Source: an uncultured Fretibacterium sp.
GTDB lineage: Bacteria; Synergistota; Synergistia; Synergistales; Aminobacteriaceae
Assembly: GCF_938030725.1 (NCBI RefSeq)
Contig: NZ_CALHIQ010000161.1
Location: 1-23,357 of the forward strand
Length of the DNA stretch: 23,357 bases
Direction of reading: 5' to 3'
The notes below the pieces were generated by a model. It did no database searches. It was not told the DNA's origin and was given only the letters and a program-made list of their open reading frames with translations. This document shows, one piece after another, positions 13,430-21,020 of this stretch (positions are counted from its first letter, which is position 1; each line of letters begins with the position of its first letter). Both the position numbers and the translations under genes were made by a program.

Positions 13430-14555
13430 CGTCGCTTTCTGGCAGGGAAATACTGCGCTGGCCCATGGGGCCCTTGCTGCGGGCTGCAACTTCTTCGGAG
13501 GGTATCCCATCACGCCCTCGACGGAGATCGCGGAAGTGATGGCAGAAGAGCTGCCGAAGATCGGAGGGCACTTCATCCAGATGGAGGACGAGCTGGCCGG
13601 GATCGCAGCCGCCATCGGCGCCTCCATCGCAGGCGCCAAGGCGCTTACGGCCACCTCCGGCCCCGGCTTCTCGCTGAAGCAGGAGAACTTGGGCCTGGCC
13701 TATATTGCGGAGATTCCCCTCGTGGTGGTGGACGTCATGCGGGGTGGCCCCTCCACGGGGACGCCCACCAAGGTGGCCCAGCAGGACGTGATGCAGGCGC
13801 GTTGGGGCACCCACGGCGACCACGCGACGATCTGCTACTCTCCGTCGTCGGTGCAGGAGTGCTACGACCTGGCGATCAAGGCCTTCAACGCGGCGGAACG
13901 ATTCCGTCAGCCGGTCCTGATCCTGGGGGATGAGGTCGTGGGGCATATGAGGGAGAAGGTCGTGAAGAAGGCTCCTGCGGAGGTCGAGATCGTGAACCGC
14001 GTCCGGCCGACCTGCGACCCGGCGAAGTTTACGCCGTACCTTCCGGACCCCGTGACGGGGGTCCCTCCCATGGCCTCCTTCGGCGACGGATACTCCTGGC
14101 ACGTGACGGGCCTGACCACGAACGACTGGGGGTTCCCGACGAACGACAACGCGGAGATCGAGAAGAAGATCCTGCGGATGATGAGCAAGGTCTCCCGCGC
14201 CCGCTCCGAGATCGTGGAGTACGAGGCGGAGTACATGGATGGCGCGGACGTCGTGGTGGTGGCCTACGGCAGCGTGGCGCGGTCCGCTCTGCGCGCGGTG
14301 CGTGACGCCCGCAAAGCCGGCATCGCGGCAGGCTTCTTCCGTCCCATCACGCTCTGGCCCTTCCCGGACGAGGAGCTGCTGCGGGCCTCGCTGGGGGCGA
14401 AGACGGTCATCGTCCCGGAGTTGAACTGCGGCCAGCTCGTCCTGGAGGTGGACCGCGTGTTTCACGGCAGGAGCGACGTTCAGCCGTTGAACCTCGTGAA
14501 CGGCGAACTCTTCAAGCCCTCAGAGATAGGCCGCAAGATCAAGGAGGTGGCTTAA
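13422..14555 (+). CDS. korA: 2-oxoacid:ferredoxin oxidoreductase, alpha subunit
   Basis: A 377-residue subunit forming, with the beta subunit, the catalytic site that decarboxylates a 2-oxoacid and makes the acyl-CoA while reducing ferredoxin. Family landmarks are GGYPITPSTE (26-35), QMEDELAGIAAAIGASIAGAK, a TATSGPGFSLKQENLGLA block, and VDVMRGGPSTGTPTKVAQQD. The C-terminal half has the transketolase C-like domain. The size and motifs match the alpha subunits of KorA/VorB-type enzymes. It starts at ATG 13422 behind AAGGAGG, overlapping korD. The preferred substrate, 2-oxoglutarate or a branched-chain 2-oxoacid, cannot be decided from sequence alone. Confidence 0.94.
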   Translation: MADVAFWQGNTALAHGALAAGCNFFGGYPITPSTEIAEVMAEELPKIGGHFIQMEDELAGIAAAIGASIAGAKALTATSGPGFSLKQENLGLAYIAEIPLVVVDVMRGGPSTGTPTKVAQQDVMQARWGTHGDHATICYSPSSVQECYDLAIKAFNAAERFRQPVLILGDEVVGHMREKVVKKAPAEVEIVNRVRPTCDPAKFTPYLPDPVTGVPPMASFGDGYSWHVTGLTTNDWGFPTNDNAEIEKKILRMMSKVSRARSEIVEYEAEYMDGADVVVVAYGSVARSALRAVRDARKAGIAAGFFRPITLWPFPDEELLRASLGAKTVIVPELNCGQLVLEVDRVFHGRSDVQPLNLVNGELFKPSEIGRKIKEVA

Positions 14556-14556
14556 G

Positions 14557-15375
14557 ATGCCGAACGCAGAGGTTTTGAGCTGGGTCAGAAGCAGGTTTAT
14601 GCCCCACATCTGGTGCCCCGGGTGCGGACATGGCGTCATCATGCACGCCATCATCCGAGCGCTGATCGGCATCGGAGCGGACCGGAAGAACACGGTCCTG
14701 GCTTCGGGGATCGGCTGTTCCAGCCGCATGGCGGGGTACATCAACGCCTGCACGCTCCACTCGACCCACGGCCGTTCCCTGGCCTTCTCCACGGGCATCA
14801 AGCTGCACCGGCCCGACCTGACGGTGGTGAACGTGATGGGCGACGGCGACTGCACGGCCATCGGCGGCAACCACTTCATCCACGCCTGCCGCCGCAACAT
14901 CGACATCACGGCTATCGTCATGAACAACAACATCTACGGCATGACGGGCGGCCAGGCCAGCCCCACGACGCCCGTGGGAGCCTTCGCGACGACGACGCCC
15001 TACGGCGCCGTGGACCCGACCTTCGACATCTGTAAGCTGGCGGAAGGGGCCGGCGCCTCCTACGTGGCGCGCACGACCATCGCCAACCCAAAGCAGGCGG
15101 AGACCTTCATCGCAAACGGCATCCGCAAGAAGGGCTTTTCCGTCATCGAGATCGTGACGCACTGCCACACGCAGTTCGGGCGCAAGAACAACCGCAGGCT
15201 TCCCATCGAGAACTACAAGTACTTCAAGGAGAACTCCATCCCTCTTGCCCTGGCGAAGGACAAGAGCCCGGAGGAGCTGGCGGACAAGATCGTCTGCGGG
15301 GAGTTTGTGAACAAGGACACCCCCGAGTACACGGAGCAGTATAAGAAACTGGTCATCGATAAGGCGAGGGGGTAA
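14557..15375 (+). CDS. korB: 2-oxoacid:ferredoxin oxidoreductase, beta (TPP-binding) subunit
   Basis: A 272-residue thiamine-diphosphate-binding subunit. CPGCGHG (C20, C23) begins the usual N-terminal motif. GIGCSSR and HSTHGRSLAFSTGIK follow, then the TPP/Mg2+ motif GDGD (95-98) followed by about 25 residues and NNN. IYGMTGGQASPTTP is conserved among beta subunits. One base separates it from korA, with AAGGAGG as ribosome site. The third canonical cluster cysteine probably lies in VTHCHTQFGR, near residue 207. Together with korA it forms the active centre; electrons then go to KorD. Confidence 0.95.
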   Translation: MPNAEVLSWVRSRFMPHIWCPGCGHGVIMHAIIRALIGIGADRKNTVLASGIGCSSRMAGYINACTLHSTHGRSLAFSTGIKLHRPDLTVVNVMGDGDCTAIGGNHFIHACRRNIDITAIVMNNNIYGMTGGQASPTTPVGAFATTTPYGAVDPTFDICKLAEGAGASYVARTTIANPKQAETFIANGIRKKGFSVIEIVTHCHTQFGRKNNRRLPIENYKYFKENSIPLALAKDKSPEELADKIVCGEFVNKDTPEYTEQYKKLVIDKARG

Positions 15376-15380
15376 GGACC

Positions 15381-15998
15381 ATGGCTGATGAGAGATATGA
15401 GATTCGTATCGCCGGCTCCGGAGGACAGGGCGTCATCCTGGCGACGGAGCTGATCGGGCAGGCGATCACCTACCACGAGCCGGAGTTCTACGTGGTGCAG
15501 TCCCAGGCCTACGGCCCGGAGGCCAGAGGAGGGAAGTCCAAGGCGGAGGTCGTCATCTCCTCGAAGCCGATTGACTACCCCAAGGTCATCGCCCCAAGCC
15601 TGCAGATCATCCTGACCCAGGCGGCCGCGGACGAGTTCGCTCTCGACACCATGCCGGGCGGCCGCATCGTGTACGACGATTTCTTCGTCACGGAGATGCC
15701 CGGATTGAACCTGCAGAACGGGGCCGGCAGCGTGGAGGCCCACGGAGACATCGACGCTCGCGTCTACTCCCTGCCGATCATCAGGACGGCCCGCGAGAAG
15801 CTGGGGCGCGAGATCGTCACGAACATGGTGGCGCTGGGCTGCGTGGGACGGGTGCTGGAGCTTGAGAAGATCGCCTCGCCGGATTCCCTGCGCAAGGTCA
15901 TTCAGGCTCACTTCCCGGTGCCCAAGATCGCGGACCTCAACGTGGCGGCCTTTAACGCGGGGTACGAGATATTCAAGAACAGCCCTCTTCCCGACTGA
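15381..15998 (+). CDS. korC: 2-oxoacid:ferredoxin oxidoreductase, gamma subunit
   Basis: A 205-residue gamma subunit. It opens with YEIRIAGSGGQGVILATELI (GSGGQG at 12-17), the standard gamma-subunit motif. QSQAYGPEARGGKSKAEVVIS, also strongly conserved, follows. The C-terminal part holds NMVALGCVGRV, another family landmark. It lies 5 bases after korB with a GAGGGGG ribosome site and is the last gene of the operon, followed by a strong terminator. It completes the four-subunit complex used for reversible ferredoxin-linked oxidation of a 2-oxoacid, which is consistent with amino-acid fermentation. Confidence 0.94.
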   Translation: MADERYEIRIAGSGGQGVILATELIGQAITYHEPEFYVVQSQAYGPEARGGKSKAEVVISSKPIDYPKVIAPSLQIILTQAAADEFALDTMPGGRIVYDDFFVTEMPGLNLQNGAGSVEAHGDIDARVYSLPIIRTAREKLGREIVTNMVALGCVGRVLELEKIASPDSLRKVIQAHFPVPKIADLNVAAFNAGYEIFKNSPLPD

Positions 15999-16039
15999 AC
16001 CGGGTAAAAACTGTCGTTCAGACTTGCAAAGACGAATGA

Positions 16040-16070
16040 GGCCGGCGCTTCTAAGCGCCGGCCTTCGCTT
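16040..16070. terminator. Terminator between the kor operon and the convergent ParA operon
   Basis: GGCCGGCGCTT (16040-16050) and AAGCGCCGGCC (16053-16063) are exact reverse complements around a two-base centre, followed by TTCGCTT. The 11-bp GC stem between two convergent stop codons probably serves both directions, though the T tracts are weak. Confidence 0.7.
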
Positions 16071-16073
16071 ACC

Positions 16074-16595
16074 TCACGCGCGGAGCCAGAGGGTTGCCGC
16101 CCCGTTCTCGTCCCACTTTAAGATGGCCTTGGCGTCTGCCGTAAGCTGCCCGGCCGAGCGGACGGGGGAAAGCGCTGCCCCTTCGGACGGGAGCAGGTAG
16201 TAGGTGTAGCGGCTTGGGTCTGCCTCCGCGAAGTCCGCTCGCGCCGCCTCTGCGTCGAGAGGGCGGCGGGCGATCTCGGAGGCGGCTTGCAGCATCGTCT
16301 CCCACATGGGCCGATCCCTCTCGGACAGGAGGGCCAGCACCTCCTCCGGGGCAACGCCTTCAGGGACTTCCGGCTTCGGCCCCGCAACTTCTTCCCGAGG
16401 GGCTATGTCCTCTGCAGGGGCGACGGACGATTGCATCGTCTGAGCGGGCGCAGAGGGCTGTGTCGCTTCCCCGGTCCCCTTACGTTCTACGGTTTCCTCA
16501 GGCCCTGGCTCACGCTCCTCCTCGGCGGGGTCAAAGACCCGAATGACCCCCGTGCGCAGATAGTCCTTCAAGTCAGGCCTCTTTTTCCTGGACAT
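16074..16595 (-). CDS. Unknown acidic/proline-rich partner of ParA-type ATPase
   Basis: I do not recognise this 173-residue protein. Residues 1-22 are basic and compact (MSRKKRPDLKDYLRTGVIRV). Residues 23-85 are low-complexity, rich in Glu, Pro and Ala, probably a disordered linker. Residues 86-173 look folded, with a helical stretch (EEVLALLSERDRPMWETMLQAASEIARR) and a beta-rich end. It is not a classical ParB: no HTH or CTPase motifs are seen. The ATG begins right after the parA stop codon, so the two are translationally linked. ParA-like ATPases often act with a partner whose short basic N-terminus stimulates ATP hydrolysis; the basic N-terminus here fits that role, as an inference. Confidence 0.75.
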   Translation of the reverse strand: MSRKKRPDLKDYLRTGVIRVFDPAEEEREPGPEETVERKGTGEATQPSAPAQTMQSSVAPAEDIAPREEVAGPKPEVPEGVAPEEVLALLSERDRPMWETMLQAASEIARRPLDAEAARADFAEADPSRYTYYLLPSEGAALSPVRSAGQLTADAKAILKWDENGAATLWLRA

Positions 16596-17423
16596 CTAGT
16601 TTTCCCCCTTGTGGTCTGAGCCCTGCCAGGGGCGGGGCAACGGAGCAGCGGCGGGCGCTTCAAGTCCCTCGCACCGTTCGAGGAACTCTTCAGTGGCCGC
16701 CTTGTAGTCCTTGGCGCCCGTGGAGCTGGGTGCGTAGGAGAAGATGGAAAGCCCCAGGCTCGAGGCCTCGATCAGGCTGACGTTTTGGCGTATGTAGCTC
16801 TTGAAGAGCAGGCCGCCGAAGAAGTTCGCCACCTCCCGCTCGACCTCGCGGGCGATGAATATCTTCGGGTTGTGGCGGGTCATGAGGATTCCCAGGAGCG
16901 TGAGGTCAGGGTTCAAGCGCTCGTTGAACAGGGGGATGGCCTCGTTCAGTAGCCTCAGCCCCGCCAGGCTGTAGAACCCCCCGTCCATGGGGACGAGGAG
17001 GCGATCGGCCGCGGTCAGCACGTTGCGGGTGAACACGCCGAGCTGAGGCGGGCTGTCCAGTAGGACGTAGTCGTAGCGGCTGGGGGGGAGGGCGGCCATG
17101 GCGTCCCTCAGCAGCGTGTCGCGGCCGAAGGGCCCCTCCGGGTTCAGCTCCGCCATGATGAGGTCCAGGGAACTGGGGATGACGTCCACCCCTTCATGCA
17201 CCGTTCGGATGTCGTCCCAGGATGCGTTCCCCGTGAGCAGGTCGAAGACCTGCGGGGTGTTGGGAGCGACGGTGACGCCAAAGCTCGTGCTCAAGTTGCT
17301 TTGGGGGTCCATGTCCACCACAGCGACCTTCTTGCCCATTCGGGCGAGGGCGACGGCCAGGTTCTGACACGCGGTGGTCTTGCCCACCCCGCCCTTCAGG
17401 TTGCAAAAGCCTATCGTCAGCAA
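16596..17423 (-). CDS. ParA/MinD-type ATPase
   Basis: A 275-residue P-loop ATPase of the ParA/Soj group. The deviant Walker A is KGGVGKTT (10-17), with the signature lysine at its start. Switch I is in VVDMDPQSNLSTSFG, and the Walker B region is YDYVLLDSPPQLG. No N-terminal DNA-binding domain is present, so it resembles small chromosomal or orphan ParA proteins that position plasmids, chromosomes, chemoreceptor clusters or other cargo. I chose TTG 17423 because GGAG lies 7 bases upstream; a GTG at 17432 in the same frame sits directly against that site. It is downstream of a secreted TPR gene and directly upstream of a small partner gene. It may be a positioning system rather than the chromosomal parA, because no parB follows. 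Confidence 0.92.
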   Translation of the reverse strand: MLTIGFCNLKGGVGKTTACQNLAVALARMGKKVAVVDMDPQSNLSTSFGVTVAPNTPQVFDLLTGNASWDDIRTVHEGVDVIPSSLDLIMAELNPEGPFGRDTLLRDAMAALPPSRYDYVLLDSPPQLGVFTRNVLTAADRLLVPMDGGFYSLAGLRLLNEAIPLFNERLNPDLTLLGILMTRHNPKIFIAREVEREVANFFGGLLFKSYIRQNVSLIEASSLGLSIFSYAPSSTGAKDYKAATEEFLERCEGLEAPAAAPLPRPWQGSDHKGEN

Positions 17424-17497
17424 AGGAAACACTCCATTCGTTCTTTGTGCAGGCCGCAGTCCACCATGGACGCCCCGAAGACGCCCGGACAGTCCCC

Positions 17498-19426
17498 TTA
17501 TTTCCCCTTACCGGCCGGGGCAGTGGCGGCGTCCTCCTGCGCGGGAAGCTCCCCGCTGCGCGCCAGGAACGCCTCGACCTCCGCGTTGGGGTGGATGGCA
17601 AGGGCCTCCCGATAGCGCGCCATGGCCTCGGCGGCCTTCCCTGCGTTGAGGAGGGCGTTGCCCTCGCGCACCTTCGCGTTGGCCGCCTGGAGGGCGCGGC
17701 GGTCGTGCAGGATGGCCTCGACGCGCTCGACCCACGCCTTCAGTTCTTCGTTGGGGAAGATCGCCAGGCTCTTGCGGTAGAGGGGAGCGGCCTCCTCGAG
17801 GCGCCGGTTGAGGTACAGGGCGTCCGCCGAGCGCGCGAGACGAGCGGCATCCGCCCTCGTGCCGATGCCGAAGTCCTCCGGTCCGCGTGGCGCGGAGTCG
17901 GCGCTCACGACCCTCTCCAACTCGTCGATACGCTTCTGCGCCGCTTCCGTGTCCCACACCCTTCGGCTCTCAAGGTATCGGGTGAGGGCTCCCTTCGCGT
18001 CGCCCTTCTTGGCCAGGGCCTGTCCCTCCTGATAGAGGGCCGCGGCCTGTTTCTTTCGGCGCTCCAGGACGACGCGCAACTCTTCAATGTGTTGCTTCAA
18101 TGCAGTGTCCGGGTTGCTCACGATGCTTGCAGAGTAGTGGGCGATGGCCCCCTCGATATCGTCGTCGCGCTCCATCGCGCTGCCCTCGCTCGCATAGCGG
18201 TTCGCGTCGGCCATGAGCTCAAGGCGCTGCCGAATGCGCGTCGTCCTCTCCTGGATGGCGTCCGAGGAGAGGACGGCGGCGGACTTCTCGTAATAGGTGA
18301 TCGCGTCCTCGAAAAGCCCCTCCTGGTCGTAGGCGGAGGCGGTGTCGCGCAGCCACTCCGCCCGTTGTCGCTTGACGCGAAGCGCGTCGATCTCCTCCTC
18401 CTCCTTCCGGATGAGGGCCGTGCCCTCCTCGGTGGGCCACACGACCTGAGCCAGGCGGAGGCTCTTCAGGGCGTCGTCATGAAGTCCCTTTGCGATCTGA
18501 CCCGAGGCCTTGTTGCGGAAGTCCAGCGCGCGCAGGAAGCGCGAGTGCTTGGTGGTCATCGCTCGAAACTCCTTCGCGATGTCCTGGTCCCTTGGGGCCG
18601 CCGCTTGAGCCTCGGCTCCCAGCTCCATGGCTTTCGCGTAGTCCTTTGCGTTCCAGGCCTCTTCGGCGCGCTCCCACGTTTCCCAGGCCTGGCGGGCCTC
18701 CTCCGACTCCTGCAGGACCGAGCTGGGCAGGGTGACGCCGATCGTGCTGCTGCCGCTCCCCAGGAGGACACCAGCCCCGTTGAACGCACTGACGGCGACC
18801 TCGCTGTCCCCTGCCTCGCTGCGAGCGATGAGGAGGTCAGCCCCTCCGTCCGCGCTCAGGACGGCGGTGGAGGGGTCAGCGGTCCAGGAAAAGGAGGCCT
18901 CCCCGTTGAAGGCGGGGACGAGCTGAGCTCGAAGCCTTATGGGGCGATTCGTCATGAGCGCGTCCTCGGACACGCTCGCCTTTTCCGTGGCGTCCCACAA
19001 CGCGACGAGATCGCGCGAGGCAACGACGATCTCGATGGCGTACTCCTTTGGCGTCAACGTCATTTCGGCATCGCCCAGGGAGGCGCCGCTATAGTCGTGG
19101 ACGATAGCCGTCACCGTGATGGGAAGGGTGTTGGCGGGGGTGAAGGCGCACTCACGCCCCCCTGCGCGCAGCAGGACGGGCTTGACGTCGCCGCTGATGG
19201 CCCACTCGATGACGGCGTCCGAGGGGACGGAGGCGGGGTCTGCTATGAGGACGACCTCCGTGCCCACGTGCGGCTCCTCCTCCATAAGGATGGCGGGCTG
19301 CGCCGCCTCCGCCGGGAGGCCCAGACGTGTCAGGCTGAGGGCGAGGACCACCATGAGCGCCGCAAATCGCTTTGCACTCCCTGAAAAAACGCTCGAAACG
19401 CAAAAAAGTCCTTTCATCGAGAGCAT
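17498..19426 (-). CDS. Secreted protein with Ig-like N-terminus and TPR repeats
   Basis: A 642-residue exported protein. The N-terminus has a signal peptide (hydrophobic core around FAALMVVLALSL, probable cleavage after AEA near residue 42). Residues about 45-230 are beta-rich and include Ig/PKD-like segments such as IEWAISG followed by CAFTPAN, and FSWTADPS. Residues 255-620 contain about seven TPR-like helix pairs, for example EGLFEDAITYYEKSAAV, KGDAKGALTRYLESRRV and NRRLEEAAPLYRKSLAIFPN. The protein therefore probably acts as a periplasmic or surface scaffold. ATG 19426 has AGGAG at 10 bases; the frame is open to 19558, but those residues precede the signal peptide and are poor. A ParA-type ATPase gene follows after 74 bases without a visible terminator. 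Function unknown. Confidence 0.85.
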   Translation of the reverse strand: MLSMKGLFCVSSVFSGSAKRFAALMVVLALSLTRLGLPAEAAQPAILMEEEPHVGTEVVLIADPASVPSDAVIEWAISGDVKPVLLRAGGRECAFTPANTLPITVTAIVHDYSGASLGDAEMTLTPKEYAIEIVVASRDLVALWDATEKASVSEDALMTNRPIRLRAQLVPAFNGEASFSWTADPSTAVLSADGGADLLIARSEAGDSEVAVSAFNGAGVLLGSGSSTIGVTLPSSVLQESEEARQAWETWERAEEAWNAKDYAKAMELGAEAQAAAPRDQDIAKEFRAMTTKHSRFLRALDFRNKASGQIAKGLHDDALKSLRLAQVVWPTEEGTALIRKEEEEIDALRVKRQRAEWLRDTASAYDQEGLFEDAITYYEKSAAVLSSDAIQERTTRIRQRLELMADANRYASEGSAMERDDDIEGAIAHYSASIVSNPDTALKQHIEELRVVLERRKKQAAALYQEGQALAKKGDAKGALTRYLESRRVWDTEAAQKRIDELERVVSADSAPRGPEDFGIGTRADAARLARSADALYLNRRLEEAAPLYRKSLAIFPNEELKAWVERVEAILHDRRALQAANAKVREGNALLNAGKAAEAMARYREALAIHPNAEVEAFLARSGELPAQEDAATAPAGKGK

Positions 19427-19519
19427 GAGGGATCTACTCCTTACGTCAAAAGGTCTGTGAGCCGCAGGGGCGGTCCGGAAAGCGGCATCCGTCGCCTCGG
19501 CGGGCTCGGGAACTTCTGT

Positions 19520-19531
19520 CCCCGATCGGGG
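19520..19531. repeat. 12-bp perfect palindrome CCCCGATCGGGG
   Basis: An exact palindrome lying between the minus-strand promoter at 19558-19587 and the TPR gene start, so inside that gene's leader. With no loop it is a better duplex DNA site than an RNA hairpin. Confidence 0.45.
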
Positions 19532-19557
19532 AAGAGGGCGACGTGTAGTTATCTTCA

Positions 19558-19587
19558 ATTTTACGCTATTTCAACTGGAAAATCCAA
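19558..19587 (-). promoter_or_regulatory. Promoter of the TPR-ParA operon
   Basis: On the minus strand TTGGAT (19582-19587) and TAAAAT (19558-19563) are 18 bases apart. An alternative is TTGAAA with TAACTA 17 bases further on. Both lie in an AT-rich island. Confidence 0.5.
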
Positions 19588-19726
19588 CGGTTGCGTCGGT
19601 GGAGGACGGTGGACGGATGGCCGGGGCCTGCCCAGGCGCCGCGCGTTCCCTCAAGGAGGAGGAGGTCGGGCACAGGGGGGTTTCTTGAGTTTTTTCAAGC
19701 CTGTCGCATACTGTCTTCGGTGAACA

Positions 19727-19739
19727 ACTCAGGCTGAGT
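19727..19739. repeat. 13-bp odd palindrome ACTCAG-G-CTGAGT
   Basis: Exact 6+1+6 palindrome just downstream of the CATACT candidate -10 box (19707-19712), a position typical of a repressor site in the start region of the DHH gene transcript. Confidence 0.4.
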
Positions 19740-19875
19740 ACTTCCGCTTCCTTTGTTTTTGAGTTACAATTAGGCGGGCGGACAGGTTCGTCGACTGCTC
19801 GAGGATCGCCGGGGAGATGTCGGGCCGCAGGGAGTGCACTGCAGCGGCTTCAGGGATTGTCCACTGCCCCGCTTG

Positions 19876-19923
19876 TCAGTCAGAGGACTGAGAGGGCCGA
19901 TGCCGTCGGGGCGACGGGCGGCC
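19876..19923 (+). repeat. Tandem hairpins in the leader of the DHH gene
   Basis: Hairpin 1: TCAGTC (19876-19881) / GACTGA (19886-19891), loop AGAG. Hairpin 2: GGCC (19895-19898) / GGCC (19920-19923) enclosing CCGTCG (19903-19908) / CGACGG (19912-19917), loop GGG. They lie 28-75 bases before the start codon. No known riboswitch class was recognised. Confidence 0.5.
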
Positions 19924-19950
19924 GACGATTGACCATATACGCGGAGGTGA

Positions 19951-20913
19951 ATGGATGTGCGGCTTCTGACACGATCCGACTTCGATGGATTGATGTGCGC
20001 GGTGCTCCTGAAGGAGTTGGATCTCTTCGACGATAAAAAGTTTGTACACCCCAAGGACATTCAGGACGGGACCATTGAGGTGAACTCCAACGATATCCTG
20101 GTGAACATCCCCTATGCTCCGGGGTGCGGTATGTGGTTTGACCACCACACGAGCGAGGACTCGCGGGGAGTGATGCACCAGTATAAGTACACGGGGGCGT
20201 CCTGGCCCGCGCCCAGCTGCGCGCGGGTGATCTACGAGTACTACGGCGGCGGTCGGGGTGCCCTCGTCCGCTTCAAGGACATGGTGGTCGAGGCCGACAA
20301 GTGCGACTCGGCGCACTTCTCCCGCGACGAGGTGCTGAACCCGCAGGGGATGGTGCTCTTGTCCTTCATCATGGACCCAAGGACGGGGCTGGGGCGTTAC
20401 CGGGACTTCCGCATCTCGAACTATCAGCTCATGGACTGCCTGATCGACTACCTGCGCACGATGTCGGTGGACGAGATCATGCAGTTGGAGGACCTCCAGG
20501 AGCGCGTCCGCCTCTACAACGCCCACAAGGACCTCTTCGTCGAGATGATGAAGAAGTACTCCTGGACCCGGGAGGCCGCCGTGGTCACGGACCTGCGGGG
20601 CGTGGAGGAGACCTACGTGGGCAACCGCCACGTCATCTACGCGCTCTTTCCGGACCAGAACGTCTCCGTTCGCGTTTTTGACGGGAAGAACAAGGAGTTC
20701 TGCGTGTTCTCGGTGGGGTACAGCATCCTGAACCGCACGGCGACGGTGGACGTCGGCAAACTGATGCTGAAGCACGGAGGCGGCGGACACCGCAGGGTGG
20801 GCACCTGCCAGGTGCCCTATGGGGAGGCCGACGCGGTCCTTGAGGACATCCTGACCGAGATCAACAAACAGAACTGGCAGATGCTGAACATCACCGGCCT
20901 GGAGGAGGGCTAG
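19951..20913 (+). CDS. DHH family phosphoesterase
   Basis: A 320-residue cytosolic phosphoesterase of the DHH/DHHA1 superfamily, which includes RecJ, oligoribonucleases, pyrophosphatases and exopolyphosphatases. Motif I is RSDFDG (D10, D12), motif III is WFDHHTS (D64-H65-H66), and the DHHA1 end is HGGGGHRRVGTC (GGGGH 276-280). The usual first motif HxDxDG lacks its leading histidine here, as position 8 is Arg. The substrate, whether polyphosphate, oligonucleotide or a cyclic nucleotide product, cannot be assigned. The start is ATG 19951, whose GGAGG is only 3 bases away; GTG 19957 has better spacing and is a real alternative. A strong terminator follows 52 bases after the stop, so the gene is monocistronic, with a long structured leader. 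Confidence 0.88.
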   Translation: MDVRLLTRSDFDGLMCAVLLKELDLFDDKKFVHPKDIQDGTIEVNSNDILVNIPYAPGCGMWFDHHTSEDSRGVMHQYKYTGASWPAPSCARVIYEYYGGGRGALVRFKDMVVEADKCDSAHFSRDEVLNPQGMVLLSFIMDPRTGLGRYRDFRISNYQLMDCLIDYLRTMSVDEIMQLEDLQERVRLYNAHKDLFVEMMKKYSWTREAAVVTDLRGVEETYVGNRHVIYALFPDQNVSVRVFDGKNKEFCVFSVGYSILNRTATVDVGKLMLKHGGGGHRRVGTCQVPYGEADAVLEDILTEINKQNWQMLNITGLEEG

Positions 20914-20964
20914 GCGGGAAGCGGACGCCAGGGCCCCGAGGGCGGGTTTTTCCTCAAAGAAGGC

Positions 20965-20990
20965 GGCCCCGCTCCCGGGGCCGTTGTTTT
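20965..20990 (+). terminator. Intrinsic terminator of the DHH gene
   Basis: GGCCCCG (20965-20971) / CGGGGCC (20976-20982) with loop CTCC, followed by GTTGTTTT. It separates the DHH gene from the next unit. Confidence 0.82.
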
Positions 20991-21020
20991 GTCGGCGGAC
21001 TCACGTTTTGGAGGCGTGTC

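Larger units (their letters stand above)
19427..19950. other. 524-base divergent intergenic region
   Basis: No convincing gene: the only plus-strand frame here (19457-19723) is Gly/Arg-rich with no good ribosome site. It holds a 12-bp palindrome (19520-19531), a promoter for the TPR-ParA operon (19558-19587), a 13-bp odd palindrome (19727-19739), two weak plus-strand promoter candidates (TTGAGT-16-CATACT at 19685-19712, and TACAAT at 19765-19770), and tandem hairpins (19876-19923) before the DHH gene. Confidence 0.6.

Noticed and set aside
17447..19384. 645-codon plus-strand frame opposite the TPR gene
   Set aside because: Gly/Arg/Asp-rich shadow; the opposite frame has a signal peptide and TPR repeats.
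19467..19485. GGTCCGGAAAGCGGCA, reminiscent of the SRP RNA apical loop
   Set aside because: The flanking sequence does not pair as an SRP helix 8, and the GGAAG..AGCA arrangement is incomplete.
19457..19723. 88-codon plus-strand frame in the TPR/DHH intergenic region
   Set aside because: Gly/Arg-rich, no ribosome site, crosses the TPR promoter and palindrome.
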